DNA of 64,000 nt. Source: Auricularia sp. M13 (Eukaryota > Basidiomycota > Agaricomycetes > Auriculariales > Auriculariaceae). Below the pieces are notes generated by a model. That model ran no database searches. It saw nothing but the letters and a program-made list of their open reading frames with translations, and had not been told where the DNA came from. The stretch spans positions 2,356,001 through 2,420,000 of the forward strand of contig CM073202.1 of NCBI GenBank assembly GCA_037042915.1. Reading direction: 5' to 3'. Shown in pieces: positions 23,801-35,432 of the stretch. Position 1 is the first letter of the stretch. The number at the start of each line of letters is the position of its first letter. The translations under genes and the position numbers were made by a program.

Positions 23801-24527
23801 AACGAGTGGAGCGGCACGGGCGGTATAAGCAGGCGAGGGGGATCATTGGGTACCAGCTTCAGGGCGGCGCGAAATTGTGGGCTCTTTGACGGCTTCGTGC
23901 TAACGCACGTAGACTGACTGGTGACTTATCGCAGCTCGACGTGGAAAGTACAGGGCAACCTTGGTGGCAACACTGCGTATCCGGACAAGGTCCGCGGTGC
24001 TCTGAACGAAGGCGGCTTGTTTGCAGAGGTGCGTGGCGTATTGGATACATCTATATCCATTCAGCGTGTCCTTACCCCACCTTACCCCACCTTTTTAGAG
24101 AGCCGGTTGGCATCTGCCTGGCTTCGACGACTCGAAGTGGGACGCACGCACGCCCTTCCAGGGCATCTCGAAACCCGGCGTTGGCTTCTTCCGCACGACG
24201 TTTGATTTGTCCGTCCCCGCCGGCCACGACGTCGCCCTGAGCTTTGTCTTCTCAGGCGGCGGGTCGACGCGCGTGCAGCTCTACGTCAACGGGTGGATGA
24301 TGGGCAAATACGTCGCGAATCTCGGCCCGCAGACAGTCTTCCCGGTGCATGAGGGCATTCTCAATTACCGCGGGAGCAACACCGTCGCGGTGTCGTTGTG
24401 GGCGGTGGGCAACGCCACCGCGGACTTTTCGATCAAGGATCTTCAGTTGAAGGTCGACTCGGTCCTGCGCGGTGGCGTACCGGTCGAGGTGAACAATCCT
24501 GCGTGGTCTCCTCGTGATGCATTCTAA
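20899..24527 (+). CDS. Beta-galactosidase, glycoside hydrolase family 35
   Basis: This enzyme removes terminal beta-galactose from plant cell-wall polysaccharides outside the cell. The ATG at 20899 starts a signal peptide ([16 protein letters not shown]). The catalytic barrel shows [36 protein letters not shown], the acid/base in VQVENEFDN (about 21553-21580) and the nucleophile in [13 protein letters not shown] (about 21927-21965), then [12 protein letters not shown]. Downstream beta-sandwich domains follow (for example [20 protein letters not shown]), and the C-terminal jelly rolls include [20 protein letters not shown]. About ten short introns are present. One frame offset lies at about 23822: NEWSGTGG is followed out of frame by [17 protein letters not shown], consistent with a missing G. 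The next exon ([12 protein letters not shown]) joins cleanly through a 58 nt intron, so the gene is probably intact. Confidence 0.93.
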
Positions 24528-24962
24528 ATATCAGGCTGTCGGATTTCCAAGACGCTGTCTGTATCAACTTAGGGCCTCACAGGTTGCCACAAATACACCC
24601 AGACGAATCGAAATCGAATCACAGATACCGTCCGCTGCAAATCACGCCTGCCCAAACCTCTGATGCCTTACAATCTTATGCTTGGGCCCAACGTATACAC
24701 TTGATTCATAGGCAGGTTGGGGTTTGACATTGACTACGGCGTACGGGATGCATTACAAGTACTTCTTATGGTGGATGGTCAATACTGTACATCAGACGGA
24801 GGCGCTTTTACACTGATGAGAATGCGGGAAGAGACAGTATTTGTATTTTGTACAGGTGCAGGCGCGGATGCCACTGTGAGACGGAAAGTGAGACCGGATC
24901 AGGAACATCTACGGGTGGCAAACGCGAACGGGGACATGGAGACTTGATTCTATAGGTCGTGC
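24528..24962. other. Convergent intergenic region, 3' UTRs
   Basis: This is the tail-to-tail gap between the GH35 gene and the small minus-strand gene. Only short frames are present; nothing else is seen. Confidence 0.5.
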
Positions 24963-25439
24963 TCAGTACCACTGCTTGATTGGGAGCGTCGACTGGCCCT
25001 GCGACCGCCGTCTGGCGAGAGTGCTGGCGTGATCGTGCGTGGCGGAGCCGGGTCTGGTGATGCGGTTGCGCTTGACGGCGAAGACATACTGGCGCTTCGC
25101 CTGCTTACGCCTGAGGTCTTCCTCCAGCTCCTTGAACAGCTGCAGGTTGCGCTCGCGTCGTTCCTCGGGTGTCAATTCTCGGCTGGTGGTCGACGCCGAT
25201 GAGATGGAGGCCAGACTGCTCGTGCGCGACGGCCCCGGGGGAGACGGTGCGGGCCACTGCACCGGCGGAGGGAACGAGATGTACACCGTCTCGGGCTCTG
25301 CGCCGGGGATCCTGGGCTCTGAGGGGAGAGATGCCCGGCGCGCGCCCTCTGCTCTGCACTCGCGCTCGAAGCGCGCCAGATCCTCGATAAGCATGAGGTG
25401 CTGTTCGTGAGAAAGCAGCGGGAAAATCGATGAGGTCAT
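24963..25439 (-). CDS. Small charged hypothetical protein, 158 aa
   Basis: This is a single-exon frame from ATG 25439. The protein starts MTSSIFPLLSHEQHLMLIED, has a Pro/Ser-rich middle, and a strongly charged helix LTPEERRERNLQLFKELEED followed by LRRKQAKRQYVFAVKRNRIT, probably a short coiled coil. There is no signal peptide or membrane segment. The plus strand over the same DNA is Arg/Ala-rich and looks like a shadow. No family was recognised. The codon composition matches neighbouring genes, which supports coding. Confidence 0.6.
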   Translation of the reverse strand: MTSSIFPLLSHEQHLMLIEDLARFERECRAEGARRASLPSEPRIPGAEPETVYISFPPPVQWPAPSPPGPSRTSSLASISSASTTSRELTPEERRERNLQLFKELEEDLRRKQAKRQYVFAVKRNRITRPGSATHDHASTLARRRSQGQSTLPIKQWY

Positions 25440-25765
25440 CTTGGAGTGCGTGCTTCGTGGACTGGGGGAGTGGCGCGAGAGCTGGACGGACGATCGTGGG
25501 CTCTGAGTTGCACTTCCGACGGCGCCTGGTGTCCCTCTTTAAGGGCCTGGACGCCATCGATCGCGACAGGAGCTCAATTCCGCATACGCGGGATCGTGCT
25601 TCCGCCGCGGCGTTCCCGCCCAGAACAGGAGGTGCAGCTTGAAACCATCAACTTCGCACGGTCACGTGGGATCTGATTCACCAGCCACGAGGTTTTTGAA
25701 CACTCGGAGAACAAGAAATGGATACACTGACATGAAGTGATTAATTTTACAGCGCATTCAGCGCG
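25440..25765. other. Intergenic region, no gene seen
   Basis: Short gap between two minus-strand genes. It should hold the promoter of the small 158 aa gene and the 3' UTR of the SMP-30-like gene. Confidence 0.45.
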
Positions 25766-27067
25766 TTACTTGGACGAGCATTGCAGAAGGCCAGGTGTAT
25801 ACAGCCCAGAGACGAAGAACGCCGAGTGGGGCAGGTCGAGGACGCCAGTCGTCGATATTTGCCAGCCCGAGCCACTGCCGTCGCTCTGGTACAGCGTGCG
25901 CACGACGTGGTTCTTCGAGGGCTTTACGAGCTTCGTCACGGGCAACGGGGCGGCGTCATCGTCCCGAGCGGAATCCGCTTCCGCGTTCGTCCGCTCACGG
26001 ATGCTGACGACCCAGCTGCCCACAGCGACGTCGCGACCGGCCGCGCGAGCCAGAAGCTGAGGGAACATCGGATGGCCGGCGGCGACGAGGGTCTGCCCGT
26101 CGAAGCCGACGTTGTCCGGGCCGAAGGGCAGCTGGATCTTGTCGGCATGTGTAAGCCTATTGGTCGCTGGATCGCGCGAGTATATGTGGACGCGTCCCGT
26201 ACTGGACGACGCGACTGCTAAACGGGTGCCGGAGGAGTCGAGGGCGATGCCGTTGGCGAAAGGCACCCCACCGGCGCCGACCCAGGATACGTTGATCGGG
26301 CTGGACGTGTCGTGCGGGTCGAAGGAGACGTGGTTGACTTGGCCCATTGGCAAGCCGAACATCGTCTCGAGCATCGCTCCGATATTCCCGAGCGGCCAGA
26401 GCATGCGACGCGTGATGAAGTGGTCCTGCGAGAGGTAGAACGAGGAGGCCGAGGTCGGCGCGATGGCGTTGGGCGAACGGAAGCGCGGGTGCGCGAGGGT
26501 GCGCACATGTGTCGCGGTGAACGGCGCGCGAGCGGCGAGGTCGAACACTTCGACCGTCGACGCGTTGCGGCCGTGATTGACGACAAAGCCGTGTGCTTCC
26601 GCGGCTTCGCGGGATCAGATAGACGGCCACGCCCAGCGGGTGGAAGTCCAAGTGCGCTGGATAGCCAGCAAGCTGCAGCTTGTGCAGCCTGCCTACGGTA
26701 TAGTCGTAGACCCAGAGAGCGCCGCGCGGGTTTGGGTCGCGCAAGGGGCCCATTACGGTGTTCCAGTTAAGCCTGTTCTGGTCGCACGAGAGCACCAGCT
26801 TGTTTCCGTCCCACAGCACGGCATCCTCACAGAATCCAAGCTCGTCGTTGGCCGTGTCCTTGACTACTTTGCATTTGGTCGCGGCGTCGCCATACGCAAA
26901 GTAATGGGACGGCAGACCCTGCTTCAAGGCTATGAGGGACAAGTAATGACCTTGTCGCCAAAGAAAGGCTGCCTGAGTGACTGGTCAGCCACGCACACGG
27001 TAGCATACGCGCCATAGAAGCTCACAAAAACGGCAACCAAAGTCGCGATAATGGTCGTTCTTGCCAT
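25766..27067 (-). CDS. SMP-30/paraoxonase-like (arylesterase-like) membrane-anchored protein
   Basis: The ATG at 27067 gives a hydrophobic N-terminus (MARTTIIATLVAVF) and, after a 53 nt intron with GTGAGC donor and CTGAC branch point, continues AAFLWRQGHYLSLIALKQG, a likely signal anchor. The beta-propeller region has KCKVVKDTANDELGFCEDAV, ALWVYDYTVGRLHKLQLAGY, HLDFHPLGVAVYL, FVVNHGRNASTVEVFDLAAR, SPNAIAPTSASSFYLSQDHF and FANGIALDSSGTRLAVASSS. These match the six-bladed calcium-dependent hydrolases (SMP-30/gluconolactonase, paraoxonase). A frame offset lies at about 26612-26616 between VAVYL and SREAAEAHGFVV, consistent with one extra base or two missing. Substrate is unknown; lactonase or arylesterase activity is the usual inference. 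Confidence 0.8.
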
Positions 27068-27333
27068 GACCCTGAGCGCTGCTTGCTAAGGCCTACCAAG
27101 GCCCGAAAGTGCATCTGCCATGTCAAGAAGGTTCAACTGGGACCGACGGTCAGCCTGCTTTGCTTTGCGTTCTTGAAGAACTTCTTGAACCTGAGGAGCG
27201 TCGCCGTTCTTGAGGTGCTTAGCTCTGCGATTACAGTGAAAAGTTCAAACCCGTTTCGCCGCGGACATCGGCGACGACTCAGCGATTTGTTGTAGAACCT
27301 GACTTAGACTACAAAGCTCCGACACTCTCCTTC

Positions 27334-28426
27334 ATGCCGCCGCGCACCGTGCCCGTTCATGGCAATTATCATGGGTACGCGTGCCGGGGATGCTCATATT
27401 CAGCTGGCTTGATAATGACGTCCGCCTTCGATACAGCTACTACACGAAGCGCATAACGGACCATGAAGGCGACGCCCGACTGCGCCTGCTCCCGCCCGCC
27501 TTCTTTCGCGGCAAGCGCGTGCTGGATATAGGCTGCAACGAGGGCCTGGTTACATGCGAAATAGGTCAGCCATACAGCTTGTTTAAGGTGGTAATTGATC
27601 CAATCCAGGCAGCACAGAGCCACGGCGCGCGTGAAGTCGTCGGGGTAGACATCGACGCTGACTTAGTCGCGCTCGCGTGGAAGCGACGGCGCCACCTCTG
27701 GAGCTGTATGGCGCCGCAGCCCGGCCCTGCGAAGCTGGACAAACCTGCGGCGCCGCAGCTGGATTACTTCCCCGTCGCGCTGCAGCACATGTTCGGCCCG
27801 CTGCTCGTCCCCAGCGCCAGCGACACCGCTGAACACGCGTCCGAGTTCCCGCACAACCTCGCCTTCGCGCACGCGGACTGGGTCGCAGACGGTACCGCAT
27901 TTGACGCGAAACTGTACGATGTCGTCCTCGCGTGCGTTCCCAGTCTTCCATTGCGTTCTCGCGCTCACCGTTCACCGCCTGCTGCAATAGGTTGTCGATC
28001 ACGAAGTGGATCCATCTGAACACCGGCGACGCGGGCATCCGCGCGTTCTTCCGGCGCGTGCACGATGCGCTACGCCCCGGCGGCGCGTTCGTGCTCGAGG
28101 TCCAGCCGTGGGAGTCGTACGCGAAGGCGCGCAGGATGCATCCTGTATGTTCAGAGCCGCCTTATCCCATTGCCAATCTCACCGGTGCACTCTCGCTCTC
28201 AGAGTTTGAAGGAGAACGCAGCGAAACTGCAGTTGCGCCCGGAGGATTTCGGCAGGCTGCTCCTCGAATTGGGCTTTGTGGACGAGGGGCTGCTAGGCGC
28301 GCCTGGAGACGGTGGTGAGTGTCTTCCGTTGTTCGAGTTATCCTTTTATAAGCTCAAAATGCTCACTGTGTCGCCAACTTTGTAGGTTTCTGCCGTCCTG
28401 TTCGCATATATAGAAGGACTACGTGA
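27334..28426 (+). CDS. Bin3/MePCE-type RNA 5'-phosphate methyltransferase
   Basis: Bin3-family enzymes methylate the gamma-phosphate at the 5' end of small RNAs (7SK or U6) or related RNA 5' phosphates. The ATG at 27334 gives MPPRTVPVHGNYHG. After a 59 nt intron it continues YYTKRITDHEGDARLRLLPP, the family start GNYxxYY. The SAM-binding motif is FFRGKRVLDIGCNEGLVTCEI, then GAREVVGVDIDADLVALAWK. The C-terminal part has LSITKWIHLNTGDAGIRAFF, PGGAFVLEVQPWESYAKARR and LKENAAKLQLRPEDFGRLLL, all hallmark Bin3 segments. The last exon (FCRPVRIYRRTT) ends at the TGA 28424. About five introns are present and no frame break was found. Confidence 0.9.
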
Positions 28427-29477
28427 CCGCTCGAGGCTTCATGATATTCGACACAGCGCTGAGCTGGCCGAGTGGAGTCGGATGTGAACTATCTGCGTCG
28501 ATTCATCAAGGCGGGCCAAACGGGCTGGTAATGCACATATTCTGAGTCATGACCAAGTCATGACAGAGTGTATGAAACAGAAACCACAAGGCTGCATGCT
28601 GTCTCCTGTCAAGACTACTACACCACAACCTCACCAAGCCATGCGTCAATGTGGTGCTAGAGGATTCTCGCAAGATGGACGCCCTGGCGCAAGCGTGCCA
28701 CGGTGTTCAACAGGCGTTCGTCCTCCGCCGAAAGCGTTGTCGCGCTCACCACTGGCTTCTCCGTCCAGAGCCTGCTCGTACTATGTTATTCCGTCTGCGT
28801 CGTCAAATGTGCCGTGGCCCTTTTTGTTCACACCTGCTGGCTCGGTGCGCTTCATTGAAGTTCGAAAGCAGCTCTGCATGGTCGGGAAATACGAGGTTTT
28901 CTCGCGACGCACATCGTCCTCGTTAGAAGAAGTAGCACACTCTGAATCGACCAGCCGTTAGCCGAGGCGCTTGGGGGGGGAAGGAAGACGGTTACGATAA
29001 CGTCGTGCTCACGTTGAGCGGCTGGTACCCCAATTACCTGGCCACAACCGTTGAGGAAAAGACTCTGATGCTTATGATTCGTACTTGCTCCAGGCGATCA
29101 CTGACAATGCTCAGAACTAGTGGCTCGCGGTACAGTAGACAGTGGAAACCGCTCTGTGCTCAGTGTCCTTCAAACTGAGTCAAGGAGACTCGGTAGACTC
29201 GTGTAGTTGACAGAGGTTCTGTCCCTTGGAATGGGATCGATTTAGGAGGATGTATTAGGTGCATTTACGACTTAAATAGCGCAGTCAGCGATGATTGTAC
29301 TTAATTCTCTCAGTTGGCGACAAAGCTGGGCACGTGATGCGGGATTGTCCGCGCCTTTTGCATCCGCTACCACGGAAGCAAACGGGCACATAACGCGCGG
29401 CGCGGCAAAGGCCGGAGAGCAAGAGCTTTTGTCTTCCTGCCTTTGCCCACCGCACACCGCACACCCGCCACAACACC
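28427..29477. other. Intergenic region, no confident gene
   Basis: About 1 kb. Two overlapping plus-strand frames at 28560-28960 have no start or motif that I trust. The right end holds the promoter of the next gene. No repeat was seen. Confidence 0.4.
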
Positions 29478-31028
29478 ATGTTCACGCGCCTGACCGCCTA
29501 TGTCGACAACGCGCGTCGGCGCCTGGCTGAACTCAACGCCCGCGCTGCCCTCGACGACGCGAACGACCTCGACCACCCATCGGTCACTTCAACCACCGGC
29601 GACGACGAAGACTATGGCAACGAATTCGAGTATTATTCCGACGAGACGACCGCTGCTGGCGATGTTCAACACGAGTACCATGCCGGCGAAGACAATAGAA
29701 ACGGCGTTGAGGACAAGAACGACGCCGGCGACAAGACTGCAGATGCTGGGCATCCGTCCTCCGGCCAACACCCGACTTCTATCGGAGACCTGCTTGCTCA
29801 ATGCGAACTCGAGCGCCGCCTCGCGGAGGAAAACGGTGGCAGCGACGGATCCAGGACCGAGATTGAGGACACCCCTGACGACGAGAGGCCTGGCGCAGAA
29901 GAGCGCCTGAGCCGTGCCGCCGAAAATATAGCCTGGGCATCCATGAGCGACGAGAGCCGCGCGGCTTCTCTGAGCGCGTGGGACGATATAGTGCGCATCG
30001 CTGCAGAGGACCGCCGCATTGCCGACGAGAAGGAGCGCAAGCGACGGGAGTTGGAATGCGGGCCCAACTGCGTCCACTGCACCCGTGACTGGGACTCGGA
30101 CAGTGACGCGGACTCGATTGGCGAAGACTCTGACCCGGCGACTGTGCCTACGTCGTCGAACAAGCCTGACGATGCCCACGCCGCCGCTCCGCCACACCTC
30201 GCCCCCGCCCGCCGTTGAAGAGACTGCCGAGGAGGCCTGGCGACGGAGCCCGACGCCAGATGTTTATGCCGCGCCGTTTGCCAACGCCGAGCGCTTCGTC
30301 CCGGCCGCGCCTGTACTCAAGTCGCAAGACGTCGGCATGGCCGACGACGACCTTGCTGCTATCCACGATGCCGGTGACTGCTCCCCTTCGCTCGACGAGG
30401 GGACGAGCTCCCAGCTTTGGCAGCAGGTCCAGGTTCCTTCCACGCCCCTCTCGACCTCGCGCAAGCAAAAGCGCGCGCGCTCGGATGACGACCACGACGT
30501 AGACGCACTGTCGGGGAAGAGGCGTCGGGTGGACACCGAAGAGCAGCCGGGGTCGCCGCGTCCCCGCGCTGGCAGGCACCACAACCAGAACGGGCGGGCT
30601 CGTCCCCGCGGCGACCCGTGCCACGCTTCAAGCATACACCGCGACATCCACTGCCCCTCAACATGCGCTCGAGGGGGCAACCGTCGCGGTCATTCAACAC
30701 GCTGCCGACCTGGTCTGATGAGGTACGTTCAGCGTCCTTTTCTTTTGCAAAGTCAGTGCTGACCGCGTCGTTCCAGACCCCGATGGCATCGACTTCGGCC
30801 GCCCCTGCCGCTGGTCCTTCCCAGGCGGCCGCAGTGACCCCAAAGCGCAACTCGCGGGCTCGCGCAAGCGCGACGCCGTCCGAGGGAAGTCGCCGGAGCA
30901 CTCGCATCCGCGAGATTGCGAACATCCACGCCGCCGAGGCAGCGGCCGCTGCAGCAGAGGCGTCGCCGCACAAGGAGCGTGGGGCGCGCGGTGGGAAGGG
31001 CAAGGCCAAGGTCAAGGGCCTCGCGTGA
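29478..31028 (+). CDS. Acidic low-complexity hypothetical protein, probably nuclear
   Basis: The frame from ATG 29478 (MFTRLTAYVDNARRRLAELN) encodes an Asp/Glu-rich protein with RLSRAAENIAWASMSDESRA and a helical charged segment IAAEDRRIADEKERKRRELE followed by CGPNCVHCTRDWDSDSDADS. It then switches frame twice. At about 30205 (C5 run) it continues PPAVEETAEEAWRRSPTPDV and RKQKRARSDDDHDVDALSGK. At about 30610 (C4 run) it returns to the first frame with PVPRFKHTPRHPLPLNMRSR and FNTLPTWSDE. After an intron (30721-30776) the C-terminus is Ala/Arg/Lys-rich and ends GARGGKGKAKVKGLA. Basic KRARS and KRRR stretches suggest nuclear import. The two offsets cancel, as expected for consensus errors. No known domain was recognised. 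Confidence 0.6.
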
Positions 31029-32334
31029 TGAAACGCGGGTCCTACACCCGGCGCCCTGCGCCTTTGAGGCCGTGGAGATTGGAGGTGGCACGCCGCTGCC
31101 TCCAGCCTCCACCGCCACGTCGCCGCCCTGCATAACCTAGCCCTGCAACTTTCTCCGCTGACATCGGAGAACGTACATAGCGTATAACTCGTCCGTTGCG
31201 TCTCGCTGTCCCCTCGTGGTCGACGGCTCGAGTGCGCGGATTGGGCTTGTAGATTCGGCCCTCCGTTGCCGTCGTCTTGCTCCATCCCCCTAATTCCTTT
31301 CTTCCCCCTCTCCTCTGTACACGACGTGTTGCTGTGCATACCTGTCTTCCACATCATCACGCCCCACTCACGACGCCCGTCTCGGTTTCCTGTCTCGGTT
31401 CTCGGCTTGCACTTCGGTTCCACATAGCTGTTTGTTTTGTCCGGTGTCTTGTTCCTTAGACTTGTTGCTCTTTCGCATGTCGTCTGCTCTTTTTGTCGGT
31501 TGTGGTTCGTGCCTTGGAATGAATCTCTTTGATGTGTGCTCAGGATGGTGTGTGGACGAGGGAGCCTGAGTGAGGGGATCCAGATGGAGAGAGATAGACT
31601 TGCATCGGACTCGGCCCGCGTGTGGCGCGCTAGATTTTCGCTCGTACTTAGTTCCTCATTATTTTACGCGACAAGTCCAAGAGCGCTACATTAAGGGCTT
31701 GGGAGGATTCGCGTAGAAGTAGCGACTGTGCGATTGACCTTCAGAAATGCTTCAAGTTCAATGGTCCGGTCCCAAGTGATTCAGAATGAATGGTGATTAG
31801 GACGTGGAGGCTCTATGTATGTCGTACAGTACGCATTAAGGTCTATAGCTCACCGGCAATGGCTGCAGCCAGGTCAGCGAGGCTGGCGGTCCCGGCTGCC
31901 GACCAGACATGGTGGTCAATGGCGATGGAGTCCACCGCGTCGTGAACGCTCCCAAGCTTGCCGCCGTCAGCGAGACCTGGTAGCCCCATGGCCCGAAGAG
32001 ATATTCAATGGCGAGGAAGAAGGCTGCAGAATGTGAGCTCTGCCGAGGGCACGGTTCGTATTGAAGGTTGTTTATTTCCGTCGGTGGCCCAACTGCAGGG
32101 CTCTGGAGATTAGGTTTTACAACGATAGATTACGAGGGAGGGGCGGTTGATAGACGGAAAGCTGGGCGCTTGATCCGACAGAACATAATCGGGAGCATTA
32201 AGAGATACTCGACGCGAGAGGCGGGCGCAATGGATGGGCATTCGCAAGTTGAAAGAGTGAATGCGCGGAGTAACGGGAGTGTATGTCCGGCGTTCTTCTG
32301 CCCTGAACTTCGCGAGACGCCAGCCACGACTGGG
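31029..32334. other. Intergenic region, 3' UTR and promoter
   Basis: Pyrimidine-rich DNA at about 31270-31500 looks like a 3' UTR or promoter. No gene is convincing. An open frame runs into the exchanger from 32068, but the first residues with a sensible signal sequence begin at 32335. Confidence 0.45.
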
Positions 32335-35084
32335 ATGCTTGGCAAGGCCGCGTTTGTGCTCGCGCTTGCCTTCAATTTTCTGCTCATCGCCCAGCACGGC
32401 TCGAACTCTGGCGTCGCCCATGTCGCCCAGCAGCGCATACGCGTGCGCTCGCTGCCGCATGCGCTGTTGACTGCTGCGCGCGCCCAGCCAGACGAGGTGC
32501 GTGCATGTCGCTTGCGGTCCCTAGCGCCGGCTGACCGCCTCCCAGTGCGCGCCATTGAGCGTGCCGGCGGGCGAGCAATGTCGATATGTGCACGAACGCT
32601 GCACGGCGCACCAGACGTCGCTCGACATCCCGTACCTGCGCACGTATTTCTGCGCGTCGACGGCGGCGCGGCCTGCGATCTTCGGGTTGCTCGTCGTCTG
32701 GCTCGTCTTCCTCTTCTCGTTCCTCGGCATCACCGCCTCCGACTTCTTCTGCCCCAACCTCGCCTCCATCGCCCATGTCCTCGGCCTCGACGAGACCGTC
32801 GCCGGCGTCACCTTCCTCGCCTTTGGCAACGGCAGCCCCGACCTCTTCTCCACCTTCTCCGCCATGAAGGCCGGCTCGGGCAGCCTGGCCATCGGCGAGC
32901 TCGTCGGCGCCGCGTCCTTCATCACCTCTGTCGTCGTGGGCTCGCTCTGCATCATCCGTCCGTTCCAGGTCCCGCGGGTATCCTTCCTGCGCGACGTCGG
33001 CTTCTTCACGACCGCCATCTCGCTGCTGCTGCTTTTCTGCATAGACGGCAGCATTCACCAGTGGGAGGCGGGTCTACTCGTGCTCCTCTACGTCACATAT
33101 GTCGTCGTGGTCGTGTTTGGAACGTGGTGGGAGAAACGCCTCGAGCGCAAGCACCAGCGCGAGCAGCTCATGCGCGCCCAGTACCGCGACGACGACAGCG
33201 TCACAGACATCGAGCCCTACCACGACGATGTTCCGGAGCCCAGTGAGTAGTATCCCGCCCGCAGATTATCTGATTGCTGAAAGCACCCGCAGACACGCTA
33301 GCAGTCACGCCTACTAACAGACCGCGCGCGCAGTCCAACCCAGCGGCGATGCGACGCACGTCCTCGACCCAGAGCCTGTCGCGGCCCAACTTCCTGCACG
33401 CAGGCGCATCCATCCCCGCGCGCCTCTCTTCCTCCGAAATCCTCGAACCCAATCACCAGCCCTCGCAAAGCCAGCACCAGATGCCCTCGTTTTCCTTGCT
33501 GGGCGCGCTCGAGTTCCGCGACGTGATCACATCGCTGCGGGCGCAGTCGAACGTTGCGGCCCTCAATGTCTTCGAGGGCCCCGTGTCGCCATATGCGGGC
33601 GGACGATATGGGCGCTCGCGAGCGCTCAGCCGGAGTGGCGCGTCGTCGCTGACCACACCCTCACGGCATCACACGGGGGACTCCGCTGCGGTGGACCCAT
33701 GGGATGCAAGCTTGGGCCTTCCATTGAGCGAGCGACGGTCGTTCGACAGCGACGCACCCTCGCCCTCTCAACGCCAGTCGCCCGTCCTGGCATTGGACCC
33801 CGCTGCGATACAGCCGTCGCCGAAGGTTCCGCCGGCGGTGCCGCACATAGCGATAACGGCCCCGCCCTCGCCGACGCTCGTGCAGCCGCAGCAGCTCGAG
33901 AACGGCGCGGGGAAGAGCGCGCGCCCTGCGCGCGGGGCGCGGTACATCGTGCAGCGCGTGTACCGCACGCTCTTCCCGTCGCTGCAGCACTTCTCCGCCA
34001 AGTCGTGGCTCGGCATGGTCGCGGCGGTGCTGAGCGTGCCCGCGCTGCTCGCGCTGACCGTCACGCTCCCCGTCGTCGTCACGCCCGACCCGCACGAGAT
34101 CCCGAGGGAGATGGACATGGCGTCGCCGAGTGCTGATAGAGTTCTCGAGGGGCGCTTGGTCGACATCGAGGAGGCGTCGCATGAGGGGAGCGGGAGCGGC
34201 GGGGAGAATGAGGTCGGGATGATGGCGGACTCCGTGGCGCAAGGCCTGGCGGAGGGCTTCCAGGATATCTTGTATGCCGAGGAAGAAGTCGTCGAGGCGA
34301 TGCATGGCGTGCAGTATAGTCGCTGGCTGATGGCCGCGCAGTGCATACTGGGGCCTATGCTTTGCTGGCTTGTCTTGCTCTGTGAGTTCTCCTCGAAAGG
34401 CTCGTTTCATTCTGATGATGCTGTCTCAGCGCGACGGCCACACGCGCTGCTCTACCTGCTCGCGACCACAGTGGCCTCGATAGCAATAGCTATCCTGGTC
34501 GTCATCTTCTCAGACAAGGGGAACGACCCGCCGCGCGCAATGCGCGGTGCTTCATGGGCTTCGCCATCGCGGTCGTGTGGATCATGGCGATCGCAGACGA
34601 GGTCGTCGCAGTCTTGCAGGTTGGTTTTCTTCTTCACACCCGCGCATCCTGCTGAGTGCTTGCCCTTCTTCTCGCACAGACGTTCGGCCACATCTTCGGC
34701 CTCTCGGATGCGATCATCGGGCTCACCATCTTCGCCGTGGGCAACAGCATGGGCGACTTCGTCGCGGACCTCTCGGTGGCGTCCTTCGCGCCGCTCATGG
34801 CGTTCGCCGCATGCTTCGGCGGGCCGATGCTCAACATCCTGCTCGGCGTCGGGCTGAGCGGGACGTACGTCATCGGGCTGCAGGAGGCCGGCGGGCCGTA
34901 CCGCCTCGACTTCAGCACGACGCTGCTCGTCAGCACCGTCGGCCTGCTCTCGCTGCTCGTCGGCACGATGCTCTTCGTGCCGTGGAACGGGTACATGCTC
35001 ACCAGACGGTGGGGGCTGTTCCTCATCGCGTGCTACGTCGTCATCATGACCATCAACATCGTCGTTGAGGTCAAGCACCTGTAG
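32335..35084 (+). CDS. Cation/Ca2+ exchanger (NCLX/CCX-type, CaCA superfamily)
   Basis: This is an integral-membrane antiporter with two Na_Ca_ex repeats. The ATG at 32335 gives a signal sequence (MLGKAAFVLALAFNFLLIAQ). After an intron at 32498-32545 comes a Cys-containing loop and the first membrane block, with alpha-1 repeat VTFLAFGNGSPDLFSTFSAM (about 32809-32868). A long Ser/Pro-rich cytosolic loop of about 300 residues follows. The second block has SWLGMVAAVLSVPALLALTV and alpha-2 repeat IIGLTIFAVGNSMGDFVADL (about 34716-34775), ending at the TAG 35082. GNGSPD and GNSMGD carry the ion-binding acidic residues. In fungi such exchangers act at vacuole, ER or mitochondrial membranes; location is not decided by the sequence. 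One frame offset at about 34545 separates DPPRAM from CFMGFAIAVVWIMAIADEVV, consistent with a missing G. Confidence 0.9.
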
Positions 35085-35432
35085 AGTCGGACTCTGCTTG
35101 CATGCTCGTTACAGTGACTTCGCTATCTTGTGTGTTTATTTTCTTTCCTCCCTCCCTCTGAGTCTCGCATGTAGCCCCATTCTTCCCGGACATTCGCACA
35201 CACAGACGCAATCAGGACCGAGTACGAGAGCAGAGAGTTGTATTGGAAAAATGGAGTAATGGACCGAGATTGCATATAGGAATCCGATGTGCAGCAAGAG
35301 AAAGATGCAAAGATAGAAGGGGGCGCGGGGTCGTTACAGGTCATGAAAGAGGGCATTACCAGATAATTTCAACCAATAAAATCTGCAGGGGAAGACGGAA
35401 CGAGCTCTAGGGGCCGGGTACCAAGCAAATTT
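35085..35432. other. Convergent intergenic region
   Basis: Tail-to-tail gap between the exchanger and the large CaaX protein gene. Nothing is seen except 3' UTR-like sequence. Confidence 0.5.

Noticed and set aside
27225-27260. AGTTCAAACCC resembling a tRNA B box
   Set aside because: No matching A box, acceptor stem or anticodon arm could be drawn around it.
28560-28961. 133-codon plus-strand frame after the Bin3 gene
   Set aside because: No start context, family motif or splice sites; composition changes along its length.
32068-32334. Upstream extension of the exchanger open frame
   Set aside because: The extension lacks a signal sequence and is hydrophilic; ATG 32335 begins a clean signal peptide in the same frame.
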